From Acidobacteriota bacterium (GTDB lineage Bacteria > Acidobacteriota > Terriglobia > Acidiferrales > UBA7541), in assembly GCA_003224195.1 (NCBI GenBank), contig QHYP01000204.1, positions 21,992-29,813 on the forward strand: DNA of 7,822 nt. The letters are read 5' to 3'. Made by a program: the position numbers and the translations under genes. Numbering within the stretch: position 1 is the first letter of the stretch; each line of letters begins with the position of its first letter. The notes beneath the pieces are model-generated. The model worked only from the letters and a program-made list of their open reading frames with translations, did no database searches and was not told where the DNA came from. Below, in pieces: positions 1-7,349 of this stretch.

Positions 1-1443
1 AAGCTCGGACTCCGGAGGGGCGACCGCGTCGCTTCGATGATGTGGAATCATTCCGGTCATCTCGAAGCGTTCCTCGGGGTCCCTTGCGCGGGCGGCATAC
101 TGCACACTTTGAACCTCCGCCTGCACGCGCACGAAATCGCCGCCATCGCAAATCACGCGCGGGATCGCTTCTTGATCATTGATGACGTTCTTCTCCCGAT
201 TTATGAGAAGTTTCGCGAGATAGCGAACTTCGAGCGCGTGATCGTCGCCCCGTACGGCTGCGGCAGCGTGCCGCACGGCTTTCTCAATTACGAAGAGCTG
301 CTCGCGAAAGCGGGCGACGATTTCGTCTATCCCGATCTGGACGAGAACGAAGGCGCGGCGATGTGTTTCACATCCGGCACGACGGGCAATTCGAAAGGTG
401 TGATCTATTCCCACCGGGCCATCGTGCTGCACTCCTTTGCCGAAGGGTTGGTGGATACGTTCGGCGTAGGCCAGCACGATACAGTGCTGGCGATCTCGCC
501 GATGTTCCATGCAAACGCCTGGGGAGTGCCGTACACCTGCACGATGGTCGGCGCGCGGCTGGTGCTGCCCGGGCCGAACGTGGACGCCGAGAGCATCCTC
601 GACTTGATCGTGCAGGAGCGCGTGACGATGGCCTGCGGCGTTCCCACCGTCTGGATCGGAGTGCTCGACGCGCTCGAAAGAAACCCGGGCCGCTGGAAGG
701 TGACGGAAACGGTGCGCATCGCCAGCGGAGGCACGGCACCGCCGCTGAGTCTGATCCGCGGCCTGGACCGCTATGGCCTGCGCATCATTCACCTGTGGGG
801 CATGACGGAAACGACTCCGCTCGCGACCACCGGCCGGCTGAAACGGCACATGCTCGAATGGCCGGAAGAAAAACAATACGAAGTGCGCGCGAAGCAGGGC
901 TGGCCCGCGCCGTTCGTCGAACTGCGCGTCATGCGCCCGGAAGGCGAAGCTCCGTGGGACGGCGAAACTCCGGGCGAGCTGGAAGTCCGCGGGCCGTGGG
1001 TCGCGGGAAATTATTACGAATCGCCCGACCAGGCGCATCGCTGGACTGAAGACGGGTGGTTCCGCACCGGCGATGTCGCCACAATGGACGCGGAAGGCTA
1101 CGTGAAGATCGTGGACCGCGCCAAGGACCTGGTGAAATCCGGCGGTGAATGGATCAGCTCCGTGGACCTGGAGAACACGCTGATGGGCCATCCGGCGGTG
1201 AAAGAGGCCTGCGTGGTCGGCGTCCCGCATCCAAAGTGGCAGGAGCGGCCGCTCGCCGTCGTGGTGTTGAAAGACGGCGCGCAGGTAAGCGGGGACGAAT
1301 TGCGCGCATTCCTCGGAAAATCCTTTGCGAAATGGCAGTTGCCGGATGCCGTCGTGTTTGTCGAGGCGATCCCGCGCACCTCGGTGGGCAAATTCAAAAA
1401 AATCGCCCTGCGCGAGCAATTCGCCGACTGGAAATGGGAGTAG
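1..1443 (+). CDS. Acyl-CoA synthetase (AMP-binding, AlkK/DmdB-like fatty acid-CoA ligase), 5'-truncated by the window edge
   Basis: An ATP-dependent ligase that activates a carboxylic acid through an acyl-adenylate to its CoA thioester. The frame is open from base 1 and the first codons already read as family sequence (LGLRRGDRVAS), so the ATG at 37 is internal and the true start is upstream; about 480 codons are visible against a usual 530-550. Seen in order: the phosphate-binding loop FTSGTTGNSKG (about 367-399), PMFHANAWG (about 502), the adenylate motif GMTET (799-813), GWFRTGDVA (about 1057), the hinge DRAKDLVKSGGEW (about 1114) and the C-terminal PRTSVGKFKK, whose Lys codon at 1390-1392 is the expected catalytic lysine of the adenylation step. 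The PMFHANAWG and SGGEWIS motifs resemble medium/long-chain (AlkK) and methylthiopropionyl-CoA (DmdB) ligases; chain length cannot be told from sequence. It reads away from its unseen upstream neighbours; brnT follows after 124 bases and appears to have its own promoter. Confidence 0.93.
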   Translation, partial: KLGLRRGDRVASMMWNHSGHLEAFLGVPCAGGILHTLNLRLHAHEIAAIANHARDRFLIIDDVLLPIYEKFREIANFERVIVAPYGCGSVPHGFLNYEELLAKAGDDFVYPDLDENEGAAMCFTSGTTGNSKGVIYSHRAIVLHSFAEGLVDTFGVGQHDTVLAISPMFHANAWGVPYTCTMVGARLVLPGPNVDAESILDLIVQERVTMACGVPTVWIGVLDALERNPGRWKVTETVRIASGGTAPPLSLIRGLDRYGLRIIHLWGMTETTPLATTGRLKRHMLEWPEEKQYEVRAKQGWPAPFVELRVMRPEGEAPWDGETPGELEVRGPWVAGNYYESPDQAHRWTEDGWFRTGDVATMDAEGYVKIVDRAKDLVKSGGEWISSVDLENTLMGHPAVKEACVVGVPHPKWQERPLAVVVLKDGAQVSGDELRAFLGKSFAKWQLPDAVVFVEAIPRTSVGKFKKIALREQFADWKWE

Positions 1444-1531
1444 CGCACTGCGGGAGTGAACAAAGGGCAACTGAGAGGTCAGGACTTTCCTCCGCCTGCT
1501 ATCCGGATACGGAATGTGCGGTCGAGTTGCA

Positions 1532-1560
1532 TTGACTGGCTCACTGAATTAGCGTATATA
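1532..1560 (+). promoter_or_regulatory. Predicted sigma70-type promoter of brnTA
   Basis: TTGACT at 1532-1537 and TATATA at 1555-1560 are separated by 17 bases, the optimal spacing for a housekeeping promoter. The -10 match is 4 of 6. Transcription would be expected to begin about 7 bases after the -10 box, at about 1567, which is directly before the brnT ATG at 1568. No Shine-Dalgarno sequence is visible ahead of that ATG, so the toxin may be translated from a leaderless or nearly leaderless message. Prediction by eye only. Confidence 0.6.
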
Positions 1561-1561
1561 C
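1554..1561. promoter_or_regulatory. Candidate BrnA operator palindrome overlapping the -10 box
   Basis: GTATATAC is a perfect 8-base palindrome that covers the predicted -10 hexamer of brnTA. BrnA antitoxins carry a ribbon-helix-helix fold and are known to repress their own operon, and proteins of that fold bind short palindromes. Placing the operator here is inference; a TA-rich palindrome at a -10 box could also arise by chance. Confidence 0.4.
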
Positions 1562-1567
1562 ACAAAT

Positions 1568-1849
1568 ATGTTCTCCTGGGACGCCCGCAAGGCCCTGAAG
1601 AACTACGAGAAGCACGGCGTCCCGTTCGAGGAAGCCTGCACGGCGCTCGCCGACCCCGATGCCTTGGACTGGGAGGATCTGGAGCACTCAGATGTCGAGG
1701 GCCGTTCGAAGAGGCTTGGGCGATCCTCGGAGGGACGCATCCTGCTTGTGGTTTACACGGTTCGGAGGTTGAAGGATGGAAACCAAACGATTCGCATCAT
1801 CAGCGCGCGCCAAGCGAGCCGCAAGGAGCGCAAAGCCTATGCCGGATAG
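1568..1849 (+). CDS. brnT: BrnT family type II toxin (ribonuclease)
   Basis: A 93-residue protein matching the BrnT family in length and pattern. BrnT is a RelE-like ribonuclease toxin that stops translation by cutting RNA and is neutralised by direct binding of BrnA. Visible family marks: MFSWD at the N-terminus, NYEKHGVPFEEA (residues 12-23), the DPDALDWEDLEH segment (29-40), ExR (44-46), GRSSEGRILLVVYT (51-64), and the C-terminal RIISARQASRKERKAY (76-91). No key segment is missing, so it looks intact. The ATG at 1568 gives the usual BrnT start; there is no ribosome binding site before it, but a promoter ends 7 bases upstream. The last 11 bases overlap the start of brnA, the normal toxin-first order of this family. 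Regulation is probably autorepression by BrnA at the promoter palindrome. Confidence 0.92.
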   Translation: MFSWDARKALKNYEKHGVPFEEACTALADPDALDWEDLEHSDVEGRSKRLGRSSEGRILLVVYTVRRLKDGNQTIRIISARQASRKERKAYAG

Positions 1850-2072
1850 CCGCATCGATTTCAGTGACACTCCGGAATCCACCGATGAGGAGCTGAAACG
1901 CGCGCGGCGCGTCGGCCGCCCGAGGTCGGACAACGCCAAGCAGCTCATCGCAATTCGCATAGCGCCGCAGCTTCTTATGCGGCTGCGGCGGATGGCGGCC
2001 AAGCAGTCGAAGCCCTACCAGACGCTGATCCACGAGCTGCTCGAGCGCGCGGCGAAAAAAAGAGTGGCATAG
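1839..2072 (+). CDS. brnA: BrnA family antitoxin (ribbon-helix-helix DNA-binding protein)
   Basis: A 77-residue partner of BrnT that binds and neutralises the toxin and represses the operon. The N-terminal part (MPDSRIDFSDTPESTDEEL) is the acidic/Ser-rich segment typical of BrnA and is followed by a basic patch (KRARRVGRPR, residues 20-29). The C-terminal half has the ribbon-helix-helix layout: a strand QLIAIRIA (35-42), helix A LLMRLRRMAAKQ (45-56) and helix B PYQTLIHELLERAA (59-72). I chose the ATG at 1839 because AAGGAG lies 10 bases upstream (1823-1828) and the product then starts as BrnA proteins often do. An in-frame ATG at 1776 would add 21 Ala/Arg/Lys-rich residues lying wholly inside brnT and fits the family less well. 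The 11-base overlap with brnT suggests translational coupling. Confidence 0.9.
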   Translation: MPDSRIDFSDTPESTDEELKRARRVGRPRSDNAKQLIAIRIAPQLLMRLRRMAAKQSKPYQTLIHELLERAAKKRVA

Positions 2073-2085
2073 TCTGTCTGAGAAT

Positions 2086-2140
2086 GGAGCTTACACGGCC
2101 TGCGCGCTGTGCGCACGCACAGAAAGCCGCGTCAAGCTCC
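2086..2140 (+). terminator. Long imperfect stem-loop after brnA, candidate terminator or structured 3' end
   Basis: Starting 14 bases after the brnA stop, four stacked segments pair: GGAGCTT (2086-2092) with AAGCTCC (2134-2140), AC (2093-2094) with GT (2131-2132), CGGC (2096-2099) with GCCG (2126-2129), and CTGTGC (2107-2112) with GCACAG (2117-2122) around a GCAC loop. That is 19 base pairs, interrupted by one bulged base, one mismatch and one internal loop. No T-run follows it on either strand, so it is not a classical intrinsic terminator. It lies between two convergent operons, where a transcription end or RNA-stabilising structure would be useful. The pairing is seen; the function is inferred. 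Confidence 0.45.
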
Positions 2141-2147
2141 GGTTTCG

Positions 2148-2174
2148 GGAGTCCGATGGACTCCACCGGAGTCC
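2148..2174. repeat. Triple alternating inverted repeat GGAGTCC / GGACTCC / GGAGTCC
   Basis: Three 7-base units spaced by exactly 3 bases: GGAGTCC (2148-2154), GGACTCC (2158-2164) and GGAGTCC (2168-2174). The middle copy is the perfect complement of both outer copies, so two mutually exclusive 7-bp hairpins with 3-base loops can form. GTCC at 2171-2174 can also pair with GGAC at 2182-2185. The element lies in the convergent gap between brnA and argJ and would be transcribed by read-through from either side. No T-tract follows it. Its role is unknown. Confidence 0.6.
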
Positions 2175-2226
2175 AGAAATTGGACCGCCCCAGTCCCAAA
2201 GCCAGTACTGTAAAGTCCGGTCGCGG

Positions 2227-3441
2227 TCAGGTGCGGTAACTGGCGTTGATGCGGACGTATTCGGCAGTGAAGTCGCAGGTCCAGACGCGCGCCTTCGCGT
2301 AACCTTCCTTCAAATCCACGACGATGGGGACCGTGTCGGCCAGCAAGCGGCGGTGCGCGGCGTTTTCGTCGAACGGCAACGCGCGGCCGCGGCGATACAC
2401 GGGGATCTTCGCCATCTCAATATAAGTTTCGTCCGGATCGAATTTCACGCCCGCGCGGCCGGCGGCCGCCAGGATACGTCCCCAGTTCGGATCGCCGCCG
2501 GCAAAGGCGGTTTTCACCAGCGGCGACGTCGCGATGGTTTCGGCGATGCGCCGAGCGGCGGCTTCCGTTCCCGCGCCTCGAACTTCGATTTCGATCACGC
2601 GCTGCGCGCCCTCGCCGTCGGCGACGATCTGCAGCGCCAGTGAATGACAGACCTTCTCGAGCGCAGCCGCGAATCCGCGGTGCGCGGCGCTATCCCGAGC
2701 GATCTTGCGCGTTCCGGACGCTCCATTCGCCAGGATGATCACCGTGTCGTTGGTCGAGGAGTCGCCGTCCACGGTGATCGTGTTGAACGTGCGCTTGCTC
2801 ACATCCGCAAGCGTGCGTTGCAGCAGCCCGGGGGCAATGGCCGCGTCGGTGGCCAGAAACGCGAGCATAGTGGCCATTCGCGGATGAATCATGCCCGCGC
2901 CCTTGGTGCAACCCGCGATGCGCACCGTCTTACCGCCGACGCGGCAGGTGGCCGCGGCCCATTTCGGCCGCGTGTCCGTGGTCAGGATCGCGTGCGCAAA
3001 TTCGAGAAACGAACGCGTCGAACCGCGACCCGCTCGCGCCAGGCGCGGCATCGCCGCGAGAATTCTCTCGGCCGGCAAGGGGACGCCGATCACGCCCGTG
3101 GAACACACAAAGACCTCCTGCGGCGTAATGCCGAGCTCCGCCGCAGCGCGCAGGGCCGTGGCGCGCGCCGCCGTCATCCCCGCGGGACCGACGGAGCAGT
3201 TTGCATTGCCGGAGTTCACGACGACGGCACGCAGGCGGCCTTTTGCCTTTCGCAGATGCTTGCGGCAGAGCACCACCGGCGCAGCCTGCACCAGATTCGT
3301 CGTGAAAACGGCTGCGGCCGAAGCCGGCTCGTCGCTCACCAGCATGCCGAGATCGAGCGCACCCGTCTTTTTCAATCCGCATGCCGTGGCAGCGAAGCGG
3401 AATCCGCGGGGCAACACCGCCGGCGGCTGCGGCGGCCTCAT
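2227..3441 (-). CDS. argJ: Glutamate N-acetyltransferase / ornithine acetyltransferase ArgJ
   Basis: Transfers the acetyl group of N-acetylornithine to glutamate, releasing ornithine and regenerating N-acetylglutamate, so the cyclic arginine pathway can run without a separate acetylornithine deacetylase. The 404 residues match the usual 390-415. Seen: NSGNAN (76-81), CSTGVIG (113-119, the oxyanion-hole region), KGAGMIHPRMATMLAF (180-195) with the autocleavage point between Ala190 and Thr191, NTITVDGDSSTND (220-232), GGDPNWGRILAAAGRAG (315-331) and the end motif YVRINASYRT. Thr191 should become the nucleophile of the beta chain after self-cleavage. The ATG at 3441 overlaps the argH stop as ATGA, and GGGAG lies 7 bases upstream inside argH, so translation is probably coupled. 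It is the last gene of the arg operon. Whether it can also use acetyl-CoA (bifunctional form) cannot be told from the sequence. Confidence 0.97.
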   Translation of the reverse strand: MRPPQPPAVLPRGFRFAATACGLKKTGALDLGMLVSDEPASAAAVFTTNLVQAAPVVLCRKHLRKAKGRLRAVVVNSGNANCSVGPAGMTAARATALRAAAELGITPQEVFVCSTGVIGVPLPAERILAAMPRLARAGRGSTRSFLEFAHAILTTDTRPKWAAATCRVGGKTVRIAGCTKGAGMIHPRMATMLAFLATDAAIAPGLLQRTLADVSKRTFNTITVDGDSSTNDTVIILANGASGTRKIARDSAAHRGFAAALEKVCHSLALQIVADGEGAQRVIEIEVRGAGTEAAARRIAETIATSPLVKTAFAGGDPNWGRILAAAGRAGVKFDPDETYIEMAKIPVYRRGRALPFDENAAHRRLLADTVPIVVDLKEGYAKARVWTCDFTAEYVRINASYRT

Positions 3442-4847
3442 GCCGAGGCTCCCAATTGCTCGAGCCTAGCCTTCCATTGCGAAATGGCAGCGCGCACGGA
3501 TTCGAGCGACGTCCCTCCCGGGATGGAGCACGCCGCGAGCGCAGATTCAACAGAAGGCCCTTCCAAAAAATCTCTTTCAAAAACGGGTGAGATTTTCTTG
3601 AGCTCGTCCAGAGTGAGTCGCGTCCACTGCTTTCCCTGGCGTTCGGCTTCCCGCAGCACCTGGCCTATCACGTCGTGCGCCTGCCGGAAAGGCACGCCGC
3701 GCCGGACAAGCCAATCCGCCGCTTCCGTGGCCAACAGCGCCGGATCGGACGCCGCGGCGCGCAATCGCTCTGCGTTGAACTCCATCGCGGCTGCCGCCCC
3801 GGCCGCCACGCGCACCATCCCGTTCGCCTGATCGTGCGCGGCGAACAGAGTTTCCTTGTCCTCCTGCAAATCGCGCTGGTAACTCGACGGCAAGCCCTTC
3901 AGCGTCGTCAGCAGGCCGAAGAGGGCCGCGGTGATCCGCCCCGTTTTGCCGCGGATCAATTCCCATGCGTCGGGATTCTTCTTTTGCGGCATCAGGCTGC
4001 TCCCGGTGGAGTATTCGTCCGGAAGAATGGCGTACCCGAATTCCTGCGACGCAAACAGGACGAAATCCTCCGCCAGCCGCGAGAGATGTGTGGCGATGCC
4101 GGCGAGCGCGAACAGATAGTCAAGCGCGAAGTCCCGGTCGCTGACGGCATCGAGGCTGTTTGCCGTGATGCGGGAAAAGCCCAACTCACGCGCAATGGCC
4201 ATGCGGTCTACGGGAAAGGCGCATCCCGCAAGCGCCCCCGAGCCCATCGGACAAGCGTCAGCGCCCGCGGCGGCCGCTCGGAGGCGTGTAACGTCCCGCG
4301 CAAACGCCTCGACATGCGCGAGCAGAAAGTGAGACAGCAAAATCGGCTGCGCGCGCTGCATGTGGGTCATGCCGGCCATCGGCACGCCGAGCTTTGCTTC
4401 CGCCTTTTCAACTAGGGCCTTCGCCAGCGCGACGACGGCTTTTTGCGTTTCGGCGGCCGCATCGATGACGAACAATCGAAAATCCGTGGCAATCAACTCG
4501 TTCCGGCTGCGTCCCGTGTGCACCTTCCAGCCGAGCGGGCCGAGCGCTTCGACCAGCGCCTTCTCCGAGAAATGGTGCAGGTCCTCCGCGTCGGAGGTCT
4601 CCACCCACGCCGGATCGCTTTGTATCCGCTGGGCGATGCGCTCGAGAGCAGCGTGCACCTGTTTCACTTCCGCGGCAGTGAGCACACCGACCTTCTCGAG
4701 CGCACGCGACCACGCGCGATTGACAGCCAGTTCGTAGGGCAGCAGCCGCCGGTCGAACGCAAACGAACGCTGGAACGCATCGAACCGCTCGTCCGGCGGG
4801 CGGTCGAAGCGTCCGCCCCAGAGCTTCGTGTCTTTGCGTCCTGTCAT
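3438..4847 (-). CDS. argH: Argininosuccinate lyase ArgH
   Basis: Splits argininosuccinate into arginine and fumarate, the last step of arginine synthesis; a cytosolic homotetramer of the fumarase/aspartase superfamily. The 469 residues are the normal length. Seen: KLWGGRF near the start (8-14), the HTGRSRNELIATD region (110-122), THMQRAQP (161-168, with the family's conserved His) and the superfamily signature GSSLMPQKKNP (282-292) with the catalytic serine in its flexible loop. EDLHHFSEKALVEALG (88-103) stands where many homologues have EDIHM-type sequence, a variant I associate with Acidobacteriota. In the substrate loop the common RNDQ is RNEL (115-118), a change worth noting. The ATG at 4847 is set by the KLWGGRF start; its ribosome site is weak, with only AGGGA about 13-17 bases upstream in the 61-base gap after argG. 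It overlaps argJ by 4 bases. Confidence 0.97.
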   Translation of the reverse strand: MTGRKDTKLWGGRFDRPPDERFDAFQRSFAFDRRLLPYELAVNRAWSRALEKVGVLTAAEVKQVHAALERIAQRIQSDPAWVETSDAEDLHHFSEKALVEALGPLGWKVHTGRSRNELIATDFRLFVIDAAAETQKAVVALAKALVEKAEAKLGVPMAGMTHMQRAQPILLSHFLLAHVEAFARDVTRLRAAAAGADACPMGSGALAGCAFPVDRMAIARELGFSRITANSLDAVSDRDFALDYLFALAGIATHLSRLAEDFVLFASQEFGYAILPDEYSTGSSLMPQKKNPDAWELIRGKTGRITAALFGLLTTLKGLPSSYQRDLQEDKETLFAAHDQANGMVRVAAGAAAAMEFNAERLRAAASDPALLATEAADWLVRRGVPFRQAHDVIGQVLREAERQGKQWTRLTLDELKKISPVFERDFLEGPSVESALAACSIPGGTSLESVRAAISQWKARLEQLGASA

Positions 4848-4908
4848 TTTGTTGTTCGTTCGTCCCTGCTCGCTGCTTTTGCTGCTCGTGTCCGCATGTT
4901 ATTCCACG

Positions 4909-6117
<1,209 letters not shown>

Positions 6118-6393
6118 GTTACCTCTCTTGCTTCCACGATGGCGCCCACGCGACACGAGCTTGCCGGCGGACGGCAGAGCACTTCCGCTCCGTCAACGCG
6201 ACAGCCTCCGTATGAATTCGGCTGCGGCGAGTGCCGTTCCAACTTAAGCTGTCTAGATCGGTCCGCCGCAATGGAGTGTTCGGGGCGCAACAAAACGCAA
6301 GTATTCGTTCGGCGAGAAAAGTTGGAACGGTACGAGCCGGCTTCGCCGTCTCTTTGCATGAATCGCTGGGAGGACCGCTTGTGGCGCTGATTC
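6118..6393 (-). other. argF-argG intergenic region with inverted repeat and an unassigned open frame
   Basis: This is the only long break in an otherwise packed operon. It holds an inverted repeat (6231-6245 with 6319-6333) and a 92-codon open frame from ATG 6397 to TAA 6119. That frame's ATG overlaps the argF stop as ATGA, and its stop lies one base before the argG GTG. The predicted peptide is rich in Ser, Arg and Thr, has five cysteines, and resembles no family I know. About 61% of its codons end in G or C by my count, which looks lower than in the neighbouring arg genes. I therefore do not call it a gene, but I cannot exclude one. I saw no clear promoter, ARG box, T-box or known riboswitch consensus. 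Confidence 0.5.
6231..6333. repeat. 15-base inverted repeat enclosing 73 bases, between argF and argG
   Basis: GTGCCGTTCCAACTT (6231-6245) and AAGTTGGAACGGTAC (6319-6333) are complementary at 14 of 15 positions, with 12 in a row perfect (6234-6245 with 6319-6330). The loop is 73 bases. A further CGGCT (6219-6223) can pair with AGCCG (6335-6339) across an asymmetric internal loop. The arms could close a structured RNA in the argFG message or be the ends of a small mobile-element remnant. I saw no target-site duplication flanking them. Confidence 0.6.
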
Positions 6394-7347
6394 TCATCCG
6401 CCGAGCAGCGTCTCGAGGATCGCCTTCTGGGAATACATGCGGTTTTCCGACTGATCGAGGGCGATTGATCGCGCCGAGTCCAGCACTTCAGCGGTGACTT
6501 CGTGGCCGCGGTGCGCCGGCAGGCAGTGCATGAAAACTGCGTCCGGCGCGGCCAGCGCCATCATCTCCCGGTTCACCTGAAACGGCGCAAACACATTCTC
6601 CCGCACTGCCGTCTCCGCCTCGAAGCCCATGCTCGTCCAGGAATCGGTGTACACCGCCTGCGCTCCGGCAACCGCTTCCCGCGGATCGTTCAGCAGCTCG
6701 ATCTTCGCGCGCGTTTCGCGGGCCACGCGCTTTGCGTCGGCGATAATTTCCGCTGCCGGCGCGTAATTCGCGGGCGTGGCGATGCGCAGGTGCGCGCCCA
6801 GCCGCGCGCCGAGCAGTATCAGTGAATGGCAGACGTTGTTCCCGTCGCCGACATAGGCCAGCCTGAATCCCCGCAGCGCGCCGAATTTTTCTTCCAGCGT
6901 GAAATAATCCGCCAGCGCCTGGCAGGGATGAAAACGGTCGGAGAGCGCGTTGATCACGGGGATTCGGGCGTTCGCCGCCAACTCTTCGAGAACGGTCTGG
7001 TCATAGACGCGCGCGATGATGCCGTGCACCCAGCGCTCGAGATTCCGCGCCACGTCCACGACGGCCTCGCGCTCGCCGAGCCGCGCCGCCTGCGTATGGT
7101 CCAGGAAAACCGTCGCTCCGCCCATGCTCTGAATGCCGACCTCGAATGTGACGCGGGTGCGCAGCGACGGCTTCTCGAAAATCAGCGCAAAAAACTTGCC
7201 GCGCAGCGTGGCCGCGTAGCGCGCCGGGTGCGCTTTGATGTCCGCCGTCAGGCGCAGCAACTGCTTCACCTGCGCCGGGCTCCATTCCGCGCCCGTCAAC
7301 ATATCGTTGGCCAAAAGCAGGGGTGCCGTCAGTGTCGTCGCGGTCAT
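6394..7347 (-). CDS. argF: Ornithine carbamoyltransferase ArgF
   Basis: Makes citrulline from ornithine and carbamoyl phosphate in the cytosol. With the ATG at 7347 the product is 317 residues, within the family range. Seen: the carbamoyl phosphate motif FEKPSLRTRVTFE (57-69), HPCQALAD (140-147), the ornithine-side motif DSWTSMG (235-241) and HCLPAHRGHEVT (274-285) with the reactive-site Cys275. HCLPA with RGHEVT argues for ornithine as substrate; acetylornithine carbamoyltransferases have a different sequence at this point. The canonical STRTR is SLRTR here (61-65), a variant known from some bacterial lineages. The ATG at 7347 is preferred because GAGGT sits 4 bases ahead and the protein then begins shortly before the first family helix; the frame runs open to 7527 but the extra residues are antisense-like Arg/Ala/Gly-rich sequence overlapping argD. 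It starts 2 bases after the argD stop, so the two are probably coupled. Confidence 0.96.
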   Translation of the reverse strand: MTATTLTAPLLLANDMLTGAEWSPAQVKQLLRLTADIKAHPARYAATLRGKFFALIFEKPSLRTRVTFEVGIQSMGGATVFLDHTQAARLGEREAVVDVARNLERWVHGIIARVYDQTVLEELAANARIPVINALSDRFHPCQALADYFTLEEKFGALRGFRLAYVGDGNNVCHSLILLGARLGAHLRIATPANYAPAAEIIADAKRVARETRAKIELLNDPREAVAGAQAVYTDSWTSMGFEAETAVRENVFAPFQVNREMMALAAPDAVFMHCLPAHRGHEVTAEVLDSARSIALDQSENRMYSQKAILETLLGG

Positions 7348-7349
7348 GT

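Noticed and set aside
363..1049. A 228-codon frame overlapping the acyl-CoA synthetase in another frame, plus antisense frames at 368-739
   Set aside because: Arg/Ala/Gly-rich shadow frames inside a gene whose motifs are all intact in the main frame.
1444..1531. Terminator after the acyl-CoA synthetase
   Set aside because: Only short pairings are visible (CACT with AGTG near 1446-1458, and the palindrome ATCCGGAT at 1501-1508) and there is no T-tract, so I do not call one.
1776..1838. Longer BrnA starting at the ATG at 1776
   Set aside because: The extra 21 residues are Ala/Arg/Lys-rich and lie wholly inside brnT, whereas the ATG at 1839 has a good AAGGAG site and gives the family-like N-terminus. 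Not fully excluded.
1456..1896. A 146-codon + frame spanning the brnT promoter, brnT and the start of brnA
   Set aside because: It covers brnT in the wrong frame and would place the promoter inside a coding region; BrnT and BrnA match their families clearly.
2055..2061. Seven-A run at the end of brnA, a T-run for transcripts coming from argJ
   Set aside because: It is 25 bases beyond the nearest hairpin on that strand and has no stem directly before it, so it does not form an intrinsic terminator; it simply encodes Lys codons of BrnA.
2644..3831. A 395-codon open frame on the + strand, antisense to argJ and argH
   Set aside because: It runs across two well-supported genes on the other strand, is dominated by Arg, Ala, Gly and Ser, shows no domain, and is the usual by-product of GC-rich codon bias.
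6118..6393. ARG box or known arginine-responsive riboswitch upstream of argG
   Set aside because: Two loose ATTCAT-containing words occur on the - strand, but neither forms a convincing ARG box palindrome and no known riboswitch core could be matched by eye.
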